A stretch of DNA of 24,700 nucleotides. It comes from an uncultured Dorea sp. Its GTDB lineage: Bacteria; Bacillota; Clostridia; Lachnospirales; Lachnospiraceae. Positions 1-6,021 of this stretch are shown here, piece after piece; within the stretch, counting starts at the first letter, position 1, and each line of letters begins with the position of its first letter. The stretch is from positions 1 through 24,700 of the forward strand of contig CAJUBG010000058.1 of NCBI GenBank assembly GCA_910584575.1, given 5' to 3'. The position numbers were made by a program, and so were the translations under genes. The notes beneath the pieces are model-generated. The model was given only the letters and a program-made list of their open reading frames with translations, made no database searches and was not told the DNA's origin.

Positions 1-2
1 CT

Positions 3-266
3 ACAGCACGATATATATATTATGGGTTTGCACCGATAGATATCAGATCTGAGAATGTGGGAAATCCACAGGGTTTCCTACAGAAGGATTCAGGTGATAC
101 GAAGATGATACCTACTACGGGATGGACTTCATCATCACGAGGATATGATTATTATGAAGCATTATTTGAGCAGGTTAAGAATGTAACTACGGTAGAGCAA
201 AAAGAGTCGCTGTACCTTAAGGATTATTCAAATTATTTGAGAGTCTTAGGGCAGTTAAAAAGTTAA
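3..266 (+). CDS. C-terminal end of an unrecognised protein, cut by the window edge
   Basis: The frame is open from the first bases of the window to a TAA at 264-266. A GTG at 57 is an internal valine rather than a convincing start, because no ribosome binding site precedes it and coding potential continues upstream. The visible part (about 87 residues) is soluble-looking, rich in Tyr, Ser and Thr, has no membrane segment and ends in RVLGQLKS. I do not recognise the family. It lies directly upstream of a strong terminator, so it belongs to a transcription unit separate from the polysaccharide operon that follows. Confidence 0.5.
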   Translation, partial: TARYIYYGFAPIDIRSENVGNPQGFLQKDSGDTKMIPTTGWTSSSRGYDYYEALFEQVKNVTTVEQKESLYLKDYSNYLRVLGQLKS

Positions 267-432
267 AAGAGAACAAATATGTGGATAAAGCAGGTAAATG
301 ATATAGCCTTTTGAAATATAAAATGCCCCAACTTCCAAGAAAAAGTAAAAGCGGCAATACTTTCTAAAATGGAGAGAATTGTGCTTAATTGGACAATGAA
401 AAATAAGTGAATAACAATTTAGTGATAACAAG

Positions 433-481
433 AGGGACTTCTTACATTGATTAACAGTCAAGTGTAAGAAGTCCCTTTTTA
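433..481 (+). terminator. Strong intrinsic terminator upstream of the capsule locus
   Basis: The 14-nt arm 433-446 (AGGGACTTCTTACA) is perfectly complementary to 463-476 (TGTAAGAAGTCCCT), and partial pairing extends into the loop. Five T residues follow at 476-480. It would end transcription of the upstream gene. It lies only about 10 bp from the left arm of the candidate invertible segment, so it would insulate the operon from read-through and could also stop a promoter that had been turned to face left. Confidence 0.85.
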
Positions 482-489
482 TTTCTATT

Positions 490-516
490 TTCGTAGAGTA
501 TTCTCCTCTTCGAAAA
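490..516 (+). repeat. Left inverted-repeat arm (recombination-site-like) of the candidate inverton
   Basis: This 27-nt arm matches the reverse complement of 708-734 at 25 of 27 positions. Its first 25 nt have the form 9-bp arm, 7-bp spacer, 9-bp arm: TTCGTAGAG, TATTCTC, CTCTTCGAA. The two 9-bp arms are inverted copies with one mismatch. The 7-bp spacer is the exact reverse complement of the spacer at the right site. This architecture is that of a tyrosine-recombinase core site. Confidence 0.75.
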
Positions 517-625
517 ATATTTCTAAAGAACATATTTATTGTAATCATCCCACATCCATAAGTCAATACCTAAAATGTTTTTGTAATAATTTGGCGGAAT
601 TTCATATGAAAATAGAACGGAAATA

Positions 626-654
626 ATTATAAGATTTGATATGTTTTTTGATAA
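626..654 (-). promoter_or_regulatory. Possible minus-strand promoter inside the inverton
   Basis: On the minus strand a perfect TATAAT (631 to 626) lies 17 bp downstream of TTATCA (654 to 649), a four-of-six match to the -35 consensus. In the present orientation it would fire toward the terminator. After inversion it would face the operon, so the switch may not be simply on or off. The region is AT-rich and chance matches are likely. Confidence 0.3.
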
Positions 655-675
655 TTCATAGATTTTAGGTATAAA
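648..675 (+). promoter_or_regulatory. Predicted sigma-A promoter inside the inverton, facing the operon
   Basis: TTGATA (648-653) and TATAAA (670-675) are separated by 16 bp and match the sigma-A consensus at five of six positions each. Transcription would begin near 682, giving a leader of about 60 nt that contains the right recombination-like site as an RNA hairpin before the first gene. Confidence 0.5.
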
Positions 676-707
676 ATCGGTAAATTCAGCCTTGAAAACA
701 GCAAAAA

Positions 708-734
708 TTTTCGCAGAGGAGAATACTCTGCGAA
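708..734 (+). repeat. Right inverted-repeat arm of the candidate inverton
   Basis: Positions 710-734 form a perfect 9-7-9 site: TTCGCAGAG, GAGAATA, CTCTGCGAA, whose two 9-bp arms are exact inverted copies. The whole arm matches the reverse complement of 490-516 with two differences, at 714 and 730. In RNA it would fold into a 9-bp hairpin with a 7-nt loop, placed 3 nt before the GGAGG ribosome binding site of the first gene. Confidence 0.75.
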
Positions 735-744
735 GCTGGAGGGA

Positions 745-1227
745 TTGGTTATTTGGTACTTAATGGACTGCTGCGGGCAGGATGAGGCGGAAGCGGTTGT
801 TTCATATAGAAAATATTTAACTTTAGAAGCGGCAAAAGACATTTTCGTACTGACATATGACAGGATGCGCCGCTATGAAGGGACGTGGCATACGGAAAAG
901 AAACTTTTATTCCCCTCCTATGTGTTTTTGGATAGTGAAAATAGAAGGGTTCTTTTGAAGGAATTGGGAGAAAGTAGACGATTACTCTGTATCAGGCAAG
1001 CTGAGGAGGGGTTTTTAAGAGATTTATATGGAGACAGCCGCCACCTGAAAATGTCAAAGGGTATCGTCAAGAATGGTTTTCCCAAAGTTACAGAAGGGCC
1101 TTTGAAGGGATTGGAGCAGAGGATATGCAGGATTGACAGGCATAAAAGAATTGCGAAACTAATGATGCCCGCAGAGCAGAATATTGGCTATATCACGGCA
1201 GGTTTGGAAATCACAGAAAAGATATAG
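745..1227 (+). CDS. NusG/LoaP-like transcription antiterminator, first of three
   Basis: A 160-residue protein with the layout of specialised NusG paralogues such as LoaP. An NGN domain (about residues 3-100) opens with VIWYLM and includes MRRYEGTW (41-48) and the core LLFPSYVFL (54-62), which corresponds to the family motif LFPGYVF. A KOW-like segment (about 115-140) contains TEGPLKGLEQRI. Such proteins travel with RNA polymerase and suppress termination across long polysaccharide or antibiotic operons. The start is unusual. GGAGG at 738-742 is only 2 nt from the TTG at 745 and 8 nt from an ATT at 751, and the conserved WY lies directly after both, so initiation must be non-AUG or inefficient. 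It is the first gene after the candidate invertible promoter. The family is clear; which operon it acts on is inferred from position. Confidence 0.85.
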   Translation: MVIWYLMDCCGQDEAEAVVSYRKYLTLEAAKDIFVLTYDRMRRYEGTWHTEKKLLFPSYVFLDSENRRVLLKELGESRRLLCIRQAEEGFLRDLYGDSRHLKMSKGIVKNGFPKVTEGPLKGLEQRICRIDRHKRIAKLMMPAEQNIGYITAGLEITEKI

Positions 1228-1257
1228 AATGTCCGTCAAGAATAGGGAGTGGATTGT

Positions 1258-1788
1258 ATGAATACGAACTGGTGCGTAATGCGAACGATCCCAGGGAAAG
1301 AAGCAGAGGCGGCTGCATTGATGGAAAAGAAAATCAGCCGTAAGCTTTGGGATTTTTTAAGGATTCTTCGGAAACAGCAGCTATTCCGCACAAAAGGCAT
1401 GTATCTCTTGAGTAAGAAAGAAATGTTTCCAGGATACATTTTTGTGCATACGGAATCGCCAAAGGAACTTAAGAAGGAGTTGGAGAAATCCAGGCAGTTT
1501 CCCCAGTTGGTCGGAAGTCGGGAGATTGATATCGTACCGGTAGAGCCGAAGGATTTGAAATTTTTGGAAAATGTCTGCGGAGAGAATCTGGCGCATGACA
1601 TGAAGCTGTCTACGGTGCAGGTAGACGGCAAGGGGCAGGTAAAAAGCGCGGCGGGGGCGTTAGAGCCGTACTTAAACCACATTACCAGGCAGAGGCTCAG
1701 ACATCGGTATGTGACGGCAAGGGTGAGCTTGTTTAACCGGCAGGAGGACGTGCTGTTCGGGATACGGGTGGAAGGAGACCCCAGGTAG
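1258..1788 (+). CDS. NusG/LoaP-like transcription antiterminator, second of three
   Basis: A 176-residue NusG paralogue. The NGN domain begins NWCVMRTIPGKEAEA and contains the signature EMFPGYIFV (55-63). The C-terminal part (about 134-176) reads as a KOW-like domain ending in LFNRQEDVLFGIRVEGD. I chose the ATG at 1258 because AGGGAG at 1243-1248 is 9 nt upstream; a GTG at 1249 would add three residues but sits against the ribosome binding site. It is distant in sequence from the first copy, so this is not a recent duplication. After its TAG the same frame stays open for another 24 codons without an obvious start, which may be a decayed tail or a remnant of another gene. Confidence 0.85.
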   Translation: MNTNWCVMRTIPGKEAEAAALMEKKISRKLWDFLRILRKQQLFRTKGMYLLSKKEMFPGYIFVHTESPKELKKELEKSRQFPQLVGSREIDIVPVEPKDLKFLENVCGENLAHDMKLSTVQVDGKGQVKSAAGALEPYLNHITRQRLRHRYVTARVSLFNRQEDVLFGIRVEGDPR

Positions 1789-1931
1789 GCGGATGAGAAA
1801 TCAGGAATACTTCTTGAAGCATTGGCACATGAAGTAGGAATGATGGAAATAGAAGGATTATGACTGTGGCTGTGCGTACATACAGGTATGGATGGCGAAG
1901 CTATGTAAAAATGAAATGTCCAGGAGGAGAT

Positions 1932-2567
1932 ATGTGGTATGTAATGCAGGTGGTATCGGGAAGGGAAGGACATACAGTCCTGTTGATGGAGAGAATTCTT
2001 TCCCGTGGGATTCTTAAGAATTGTATTGTTCCCATGCGCAGGATGAAGAAGAAATATGAGGGGAGATGGCAGGAGGTAAAAGAGAAGCTGTTTCCGGGGT
2101 ATGTATTCTTAATCTCAGAACAGCCGCAGTTATTGTATGACGAATTGAAGCAGATACCGGCGTTGACGAAGCTGTTGGGAAGCTGCGAGGAATATTTTAC
2201 GCCGCTGTCGGATAAGGATGTGAGGTTTTTGATGAGATTGCAGAGTATGCAGCCAGGCGGATATGGGAAAAGCTCCGAAGGTTTACAGGAGGCAGAGAAA
2301 ATCCATTCATTCAGGGAGGGGGAAGAACCAGATGCTTCGCCTGTGGGACTGTCGGAAGGGACAGAGGTTTCACTTGTGGAGCTGTCGAAAGTGGCAGTGG
2401 GAGAGAACCGGCGAATCAGGATTATATCCGGACCGCTTAAAAATCTGGAGGGACAGATTAAGAAGATAAATCTTCATAAAAGGATTGCGGTTGTGAAGGC
2501 AGATTTTATGGGAAACCGCACATTGCTTCATTTGGGGATTGAGATTGTTGAGAATAAAAGGAATTAG
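1932..2567 (+). CDS. NusG/LoaP-like transcription antiterminator, third of three
   Basis: A 211-residue NusG paralogue starting MWYVMQVVSGREG, the classic N-terminus of the family. The NGN core includes PMRRMKKKYEGRW (34-46) and KLFPGYVFL (52-60). A variable acidic linker (about 105-160) precedes the KOW domain RIRIISGPLKNLEGQI (161-176). The ATG at 1932 follows AGGAGG at 1922-1927. The frame is open back to 1860, but the extra residues do not look like an NGN domain. A TAG ends it 5 nt before the aminotransferase start, indicating tight co-transcription. It resembles the first copy more than the second in its MRR(Y)EG(R/T)W segment. Confidence 0.88.
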   Translation: MWYVMQVVSGREGHTVLLMERILSRGILKNCIVPMRRMKKKYEGRWQEVKEKLFPGYVFLISEQPQLLYDELKQIPALTKLLGSCEEYFTPLSDKDVRFLMRLQSMQPGGYGKSSEGLQEAEKIHSFREGEEPDASPVGLSEGTEVSLVELSKVAVGENRRIRIISGPLKNLEGQIKKINLHKRIAVVKADFMGNRTLLHLGIEIVENKRN

Positions 2568-2572
2568 TTGTT

Positions 2573-3871
2573 ATGTATGATTTTAAATCCGATAAAAGAT
2601 TTGAAAACTTAAAACCATTTCAGGAGAAGCTTTGGCTTGCGTCGCCAACCATGCATGGCATAGAGCTTGAGTATATGACGCAGGCATATCAAACGAACTG
2701 GATGTCCACAGTAGGAAGTAACATAGACGAAATGGAACGGCTGCTGGCAGATTATGTGGGAGTGAAATATGCGGCAGGTCTTACAAGCGGTACGGCGGCG
2801 TTGCATCTTGCCATCCGGCTAGCCGGCGAGAAATTGTACGGTGCCCGTCGGGCCAAGGAGGGAACGTTGGCAGGACATAAGGTGTTCTGCTCGGATTTAA
2901 CCTTTGACGCCACTGTAAATCCTGTTGCATATGAGGGCGGAGAGGCTGTGTTTATCGACGCAGAATATGATACCTGGAATATGTCCCCAGAGGCGCTTGA
3001 GAAGGCTTTTGAGATTTATCCGGAAACACGGTTGGTGGTGCTAGCCCATCTGTATGGTACACCAGGAAAAATCGATGAGATTAGAGGCATATGTAAGGCT
3101 CATAAAGCGATGTTGGTGGAGGATGCTGCAGAAAGTCTTGGCGCATCTTATAAAGGAATCCAGACAGGGAATTTTGGCGACTACGGTATCGTTTCTTTTA
3201 ATGGAAATAAGATTATAACGGGAAGCTGTGGCGGGGCGTTTTTGTCAAATTCTAAGTCCGATACGAATAAGATTCGTAAATGGTCTACCCAGAGCAGGGA
3301 GGCGGCTCCATGGTATCAGCATGAAGAATTAGGCTATAATTATCGGATGTCCAACGTGATTGCCGGTGTGGTGCGAGGGCAGATAAAATACATTGACGAG
3401 CATATTGGACAGAAAAAAGAGATCTATGAGAGATACAAGAAAGGACTGGCAGATTTGCCGGTTGCCATGAATCCTTTAGGGACAGAAGGAATTCCTAATT
3501 ACTGGCTGAGCTGTATGACAATTCATCCTAGCGCTATGTGTGAGTGTATGAGGTCTGAGACGGGGAAGCTGTACAGCCATAGGAAGGGTAAAACCTGTCC
3601 GGATGAAATATTGGATGCTCTTGCCAGTTTTAATATAGAAGGACGTCCAATCTGGAAACCTATGCATCTGCAGGCATTATACCGTGGAAACGGGTTCATA
3701 ACCGCAGACGGAAGCGGCAGGGGAATTACGGATGCTTACATAGAAAATGAAAAGAAGTTCTCTGTAGGGGCGGATTTATTCGAGAGAGGTCTTTGCCTTC
3801 CATCGGATAATAAAATGACGGCAGAACAGCAGAATGTGGTGATAGATATCATTCATAGGTGTTTTTTGTAA
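2573..3871 (+). CDS. DegT/DnrJ/EryC1/StrS-family sugar-nucleotide aminotransferase
   Basis: A 432-residue PLP-dependent aminotransferase of the family that aminates keto-sugars bound to nucleotides. Visible landmarks are SGTAALHLA (72-80, cofactor phosphate region), VEDAAESLGA (182-191) with Asp184 expected to contact the pyridine nitrogen, and SFNGNKIITG (208-217) with Lys213 as the expected Schiff-base lysine. The length is somewhat greater than the usual 370-400 because of an insertion around 320-345 (CMRSETGKLYSHRKGKTC). It sits directly before the initiating phosphoglycosyl transferase, a pairing common in loci that start the repeat unit with an amino-deoxy sugar such as N,N'-diacetylbacillosamine. 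That substrate is inferred; no dehydratase or acetyltransferase for it is visible here. Confidence 0.88.
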   Translation: MYDFKSDKRFENLKPFQEKLWLASPTMHGIELEYMTQAYQTNWMSTVGSNIDEMERLLADYVGVKYAAGLTSGTAALHLAIRLAGEKLYGARRAKEGTLAGHKVFCSDLTFDATVNPVAYEGGEAVFIDAEYDTWNMSPEALEKAFEIYPETRLVVLAHLYGTPGKIDEIRGICKAHKAMLVEDAAESLGASYKGIQTGNFGDYGIVSFNGNKIITGSCGGAFLSNSKSDTNKIRKWSTQSREAAPWYQHEELGYNYRMSNVIAGVVRGQIKYIDEHIGQKKEIYERYKKGLADLPVAMNPLGTEGIPNYWLSCMTIHPSAMCECMRSETGKLYSHRKGKTCPDEILDALASFNIEGRPIWKPMHLQALYRGNGFITADGSGRGITDAYIENEKKFSVGADLFERGLCLPSDNKMTAEQQNVVIDIIHRCFL

Positions 3872-3884
3872 TGCAGGAGGACGC

Positions 3885-4697
3885 ATGAAAAAATCAAGAG
3901 TGTTTTATTTCTTTATAGCTGTTGGTGCGGCGGCCGCTTTAGCAGGTAAAGTTACCAGAGAAAGGCAGATAAAAGCCCAAAAAGAAGGCAGACATATTCC
4001 CTATGGAGTGTACGAAGCAGTGATAAAAGAACCGTTAGACAGGATATTAGCAGGAATAGCGCTGATTGTATTAAGTCCTATGATGATTTTTGTTGCATTA
4101 TTGGTAAAAAGGAAGCTAGGCTCACCAATATTGTTTTTTCAAGACAGACCAGGATTAAATGAGAAGATATTCAAGATATTAAAATTCCGTACAATGACGA
4201 ACAGTCGTCGTGCCGACGGTGAATTACTGCCAGATGAAATACGTCTGACGTCTTTTGGGAAGATACTTAGAAGTACAAGCCTGGACGAACTGCCAGAGTT
4301 AATCAATATATTGAAAGGCGAGATGGCTATCGTAGGTCCAAGACCGCAGCTCGTCTGCGATATGGTTTTTATGAAGCAGGATCATAGAAAACGGCATGAG
4401 GTGAAGCCAGGACTTACAGGATTGGCGCAGGTAAATGGCAGAAATGAAATCGAGTGGGAGAAAAAACTTGATTATGACCTGGAATATATAAAGAAGATAA
4501 CTTTTATCGAAGATGTGAAGATTATTTTAAAAACCATAGGAAAAGTTTTTTTGAAAGACGGTATCAACGAAATCGGATGTGCTACGGCATTGGATTATGG
4601 GGATTATTTATTAGAACGGAAGATGATAAGCCGTGAGGAATATGAGAAGAAACTGAATGAGGCAAAGTTATTTATTGAAGGGAAAGGACATGAATGA
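3885..4697 (+). CDS. Polyprenyl-phosphate sugar-1-phosphate transferase (initiating enzyme)
   Basis: A 270-residue bacterial sugar transferase (monotopic phosphoglycosyl transferase family, PF02397 type). It would move a sugar-1-phosphate from a nucleotide sugar to undecaprenyl phosphate at the inner face of the membrane, starting the repeat unit. An N-terminal hydrophobic stretch (6-20) precedes the family's membrane hairpin (51-75, DRILAGIALIVLSPMM). Conserved blocks are GSPILFFQDRPG (79-90), KILKFRTM (97-104), STSLDELPEL with the Asp134-Glu135 catalytic pair, and GPRPQ (151-155). A strong AGGAGG precedes the ATG. Its stop overlaps the next start as ATGA, so translation is probably coupled to the glycosyltransferase. 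Confidence 0.92.
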   Translation: MKKSRVFYFFIAVGAAAALAGKVTRERQIKAQKEGRHIPYGVYEAVIKEPLDRILAGIALIVLSPMMIFVALLVKRKLGSPILFFQDRPGLNEKIFKILKFRTMTNSRRADGELLPDEIRLTSFGKILRSTSLDELPELINILKGEMAIVGPRPQLVCDMVFMKQDHRKRHEVKPGLTGLAQVNGRNEIEWEKKLDYDLEYIKKITFIEDVKIILKTIGKVFLKDGINEIGCATALDYGDYLLERKMISREEYEKKLNEAKLFIEGKGHE

Positions 4698-5563
4698 AGA
4701 ATGGATGTGCTACAAACACACTATCTGTTCATCCATTTTCTGTCGCTATGTGCGTATATGCCGGCGACAATGCAGAATGGTTCGAGCAGGCATTACAGAG
4801 CATTACAATAAACCAGACGGTAAAACCGGATGAAATCGTGGTTGTTGTTGACGGCCCCGTCCCTAAGACCATTAGGAATGTGATACATAAATATATGGAG
4901 ATTTCTGCTCAAGAGAGCTTTTGTTTTAAACCGGTCTGGCTTGAGAAAAACAGAGGGCTTGGCAATGCACTGAGAATTGCTGTTTCTCACTGTAAATATG
5001 AGATAATTGCCAGAATGGACAGCGACGACATTGCAAGGCGAGACAGATTTAAAACGCAGTTAGAAATATTGCATTTGAACCCGCATATCGATGTGGTGGG
5101 AGGCGATATCAGTGAATTTATTGGGGATAAACATAATGTGGTTGGAAAACGTACGCTTCCGGCAGCAGATAAAGAAATTAAAAGGTATGCAAAAAGGAGG
5201 TGTCCGTTTAACCATATGACGGTCATGTACCGAAAAACAGCCGTTATGAAAGCGGGGGGATATCTGGACTGGTTTTGGAACGAAGACTATTATTTGTGGA
5301 TTCGTATGCAGGAGAGAGGAATGGTATTTGCTAATACGGGAACCGTTCTTGTAGATGTAAGAGTGGGAGAGGGAATGTACAGAAGGCGGGGAGGATGGAA
5401 ATATTACAAAAGCGAAATCAGGCTTCAGAAATATATGCTGAACCATAAGCTCATCGGTTATGGAACCTATCTGATAAATTGTTGTAAGAGATTTATTTTC
5501 CAAATATTATTTACAAATCAGATGCGGGAATGGGCATATAAGAGATTGATACGGAGTAAGTAA
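4694..5563 (+). CDS. Glycosyltransferase family 2 (AmsE-like)
   Basis: A 289-residue GT-A fold glycosyltransferase. An N-terminal Rossmann part (FSVAMCVYAGDN, then EIVVVVDGP at 47-55) leads to the metal- and nucleotide-binding MDSDDIA (108-114), and NEDYYLW (196-202) supplies the acidic base region. The second half resembles the group that includes amylovoran enzyme AmsE and other capsule galactosyl-type transferases. The sugar transferred cannot be read from sequence. It overlaps the initiating transferase by 4 nt, consistent with adding the second sugar. There is no transmembrane anchor, only hydrophobic patches near the C-terminus. Confidence 0.88.
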   Translation: MKNGCATNTLSVHPFSVAMCVYAGDNAEWFEQALQSITINQTVKPDEIVVVVDGPVPKTIRNVIHKYMEISAQESFCFKPVWLEKNRGLGNALRIAVSHCKYEIIARMDSDDIARRDRFKTQLEILHLNPHIDVVGGDISEFIGDKHNVVGKRTLPAADKEIKRYAKRRCPFNHMTVMYRKTAVMKAGGYLDWFWNEDYYLWIRMQERGMVFANTGTVLVDVRVGEGMYRRRGGWKYYKSEIRLQKYMLNHKLIGYGTYLINCCKRFIFQILFTNQMREWAYKRLIRSK

Positions 5564-5586
5564 GCGGCGTGTTGTGAGGAGAAAAA

Positions 5587-6006
5587 ATGGATAAGTATAA
5601 AGTAGGGTATACAACGGGAGTATTCGATTTATTTCATATTGGGCACCTGAATATTTTGAAAAATGCAAAAGCCAGATGTGATTTTCTGATTGTCGGCGTG
5701 AGCACAGATGAGCTTGTATTATCTTATAAATTTAAGACACCGGTGATACCTTTTCATGAAAGGATAGAAATTGTCAAGGCCATTCGCTATGTAGATAAAG
5801 TGGTGCCCCAGGTGACGATGGATAAGCTGGAGGCTTGGAAAAAATATCATTTTGACGTGGTTTTCCATGGCAGCGATTGGAAAGGCTCAAAGCTGTATGA
5901 AGATATTGAAAGAAAATTAGAGGAGGTTAAGGTTGAGATGGTGTATCTTCCGCATACGACAGGAACGTCGTCAACCATGCTGAATGAAAAATTACAGGGG
6001 ATGTGA
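5587..6006 (+). CDS. Glycerol-3-phosphate cytidylyltransferase-like nucleotidyltransferase (TagD family)
   Basis: A 139-residue member of the small cytidylyltransferase family. It has the HxGH signature (GVFDLFHIGH, 11-20), RYVDKVV (67-73), HGSDWKGS (94-101) and TTGTSST (124-130), which takes the place of the RTEGIST motif of TagD. The expected reaction is CTP plus glycerol-3-phosphate giving CDP-glycerol; a related alcohol phosphate cannot be excluded. The length fits TagD (about 130). LicD follows two genes downstream, so the activated alcohol is probably used to decorate the polysaccharide with a phospho-group. A typical CDP-glycerol glycerophosphotransferase (TagF/TagB type) is not present in the window. 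Confidence 0.85.
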   Translation: MDKYKVGYTTGVFDLFHIGHLNILKNAKARCDFLIVGVSTDELVLSYKFKTPVIPFHERIEIVKAIRYVDKVVPQVTMDKLEAWKKYHFDVVFHGSDWKGSKLYEDIERKLEEVKVEMVYLPHTTGTSSTMLNEKLQGM

Positions 6007-6021
6007 GGAAACGGTGCAGTA

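Larger units (their letters stand above)
490..734. other. Candidate invertible promoter segment (inverton) controlling the polysaccharide operon
   Basis: A 191-bp AT-rich non-coding segment (517-707) is bounded by 27-bp inverted repeats. It sits between an upstream terminator and the first gene of the operon, whose start lies only 10 bp after the right arm. A promoter-like sequence within the segment points at the operon, and no other promoter fits between the right arm and the gene. Recombination between the ends would flip the promoter. Invertible promoters ahead of capsule loci are known in Bacteroides and in gut Firmicutes, and similar switches occur in Clostridioides difficile. No recombinase gene is visible in the window, so the enzyme would have to act in trans or lie just upstream. 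Activity is inferred from structure only. Confidence 0.7.

Noticed and set aside
325..415. A short reading stretch (CPNFQEKVKAAILSKMERIV and on to a TGA) in the gap after the first partial gene
   Set aside because: It looks somewhat coding-like, but it has no start codon with a ribosome binding site, a stop lies just upstream, and I do not recognise it. It could be a gene remnant; I cannot support it as a feature.
255..566. Minus-strand reading frame of 103 codons across the terminator and left repeat
   Set aside because: It crosses a strong intrinsic terminator and the inverted repeat, has no ribosome binding site, and its composition is that of AT-rich non-coding DNA.
490..734. Reading the 27-bp inverted repeats as ends of an insertion sequence or MITE
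   Set aside because: There are no target-site duplications outside the arms, and each arm is itself a symmetrical 9-7-9 site, which fits a crossover site much better than a transposon end.
1236..1973. Minus-strand reading frame of 245 codons opposite the second NusG-like gene
   Set aside because: It is rich in Ser, Cys and His and has no family features, as expected for the shadow of a real gene on the other strand.
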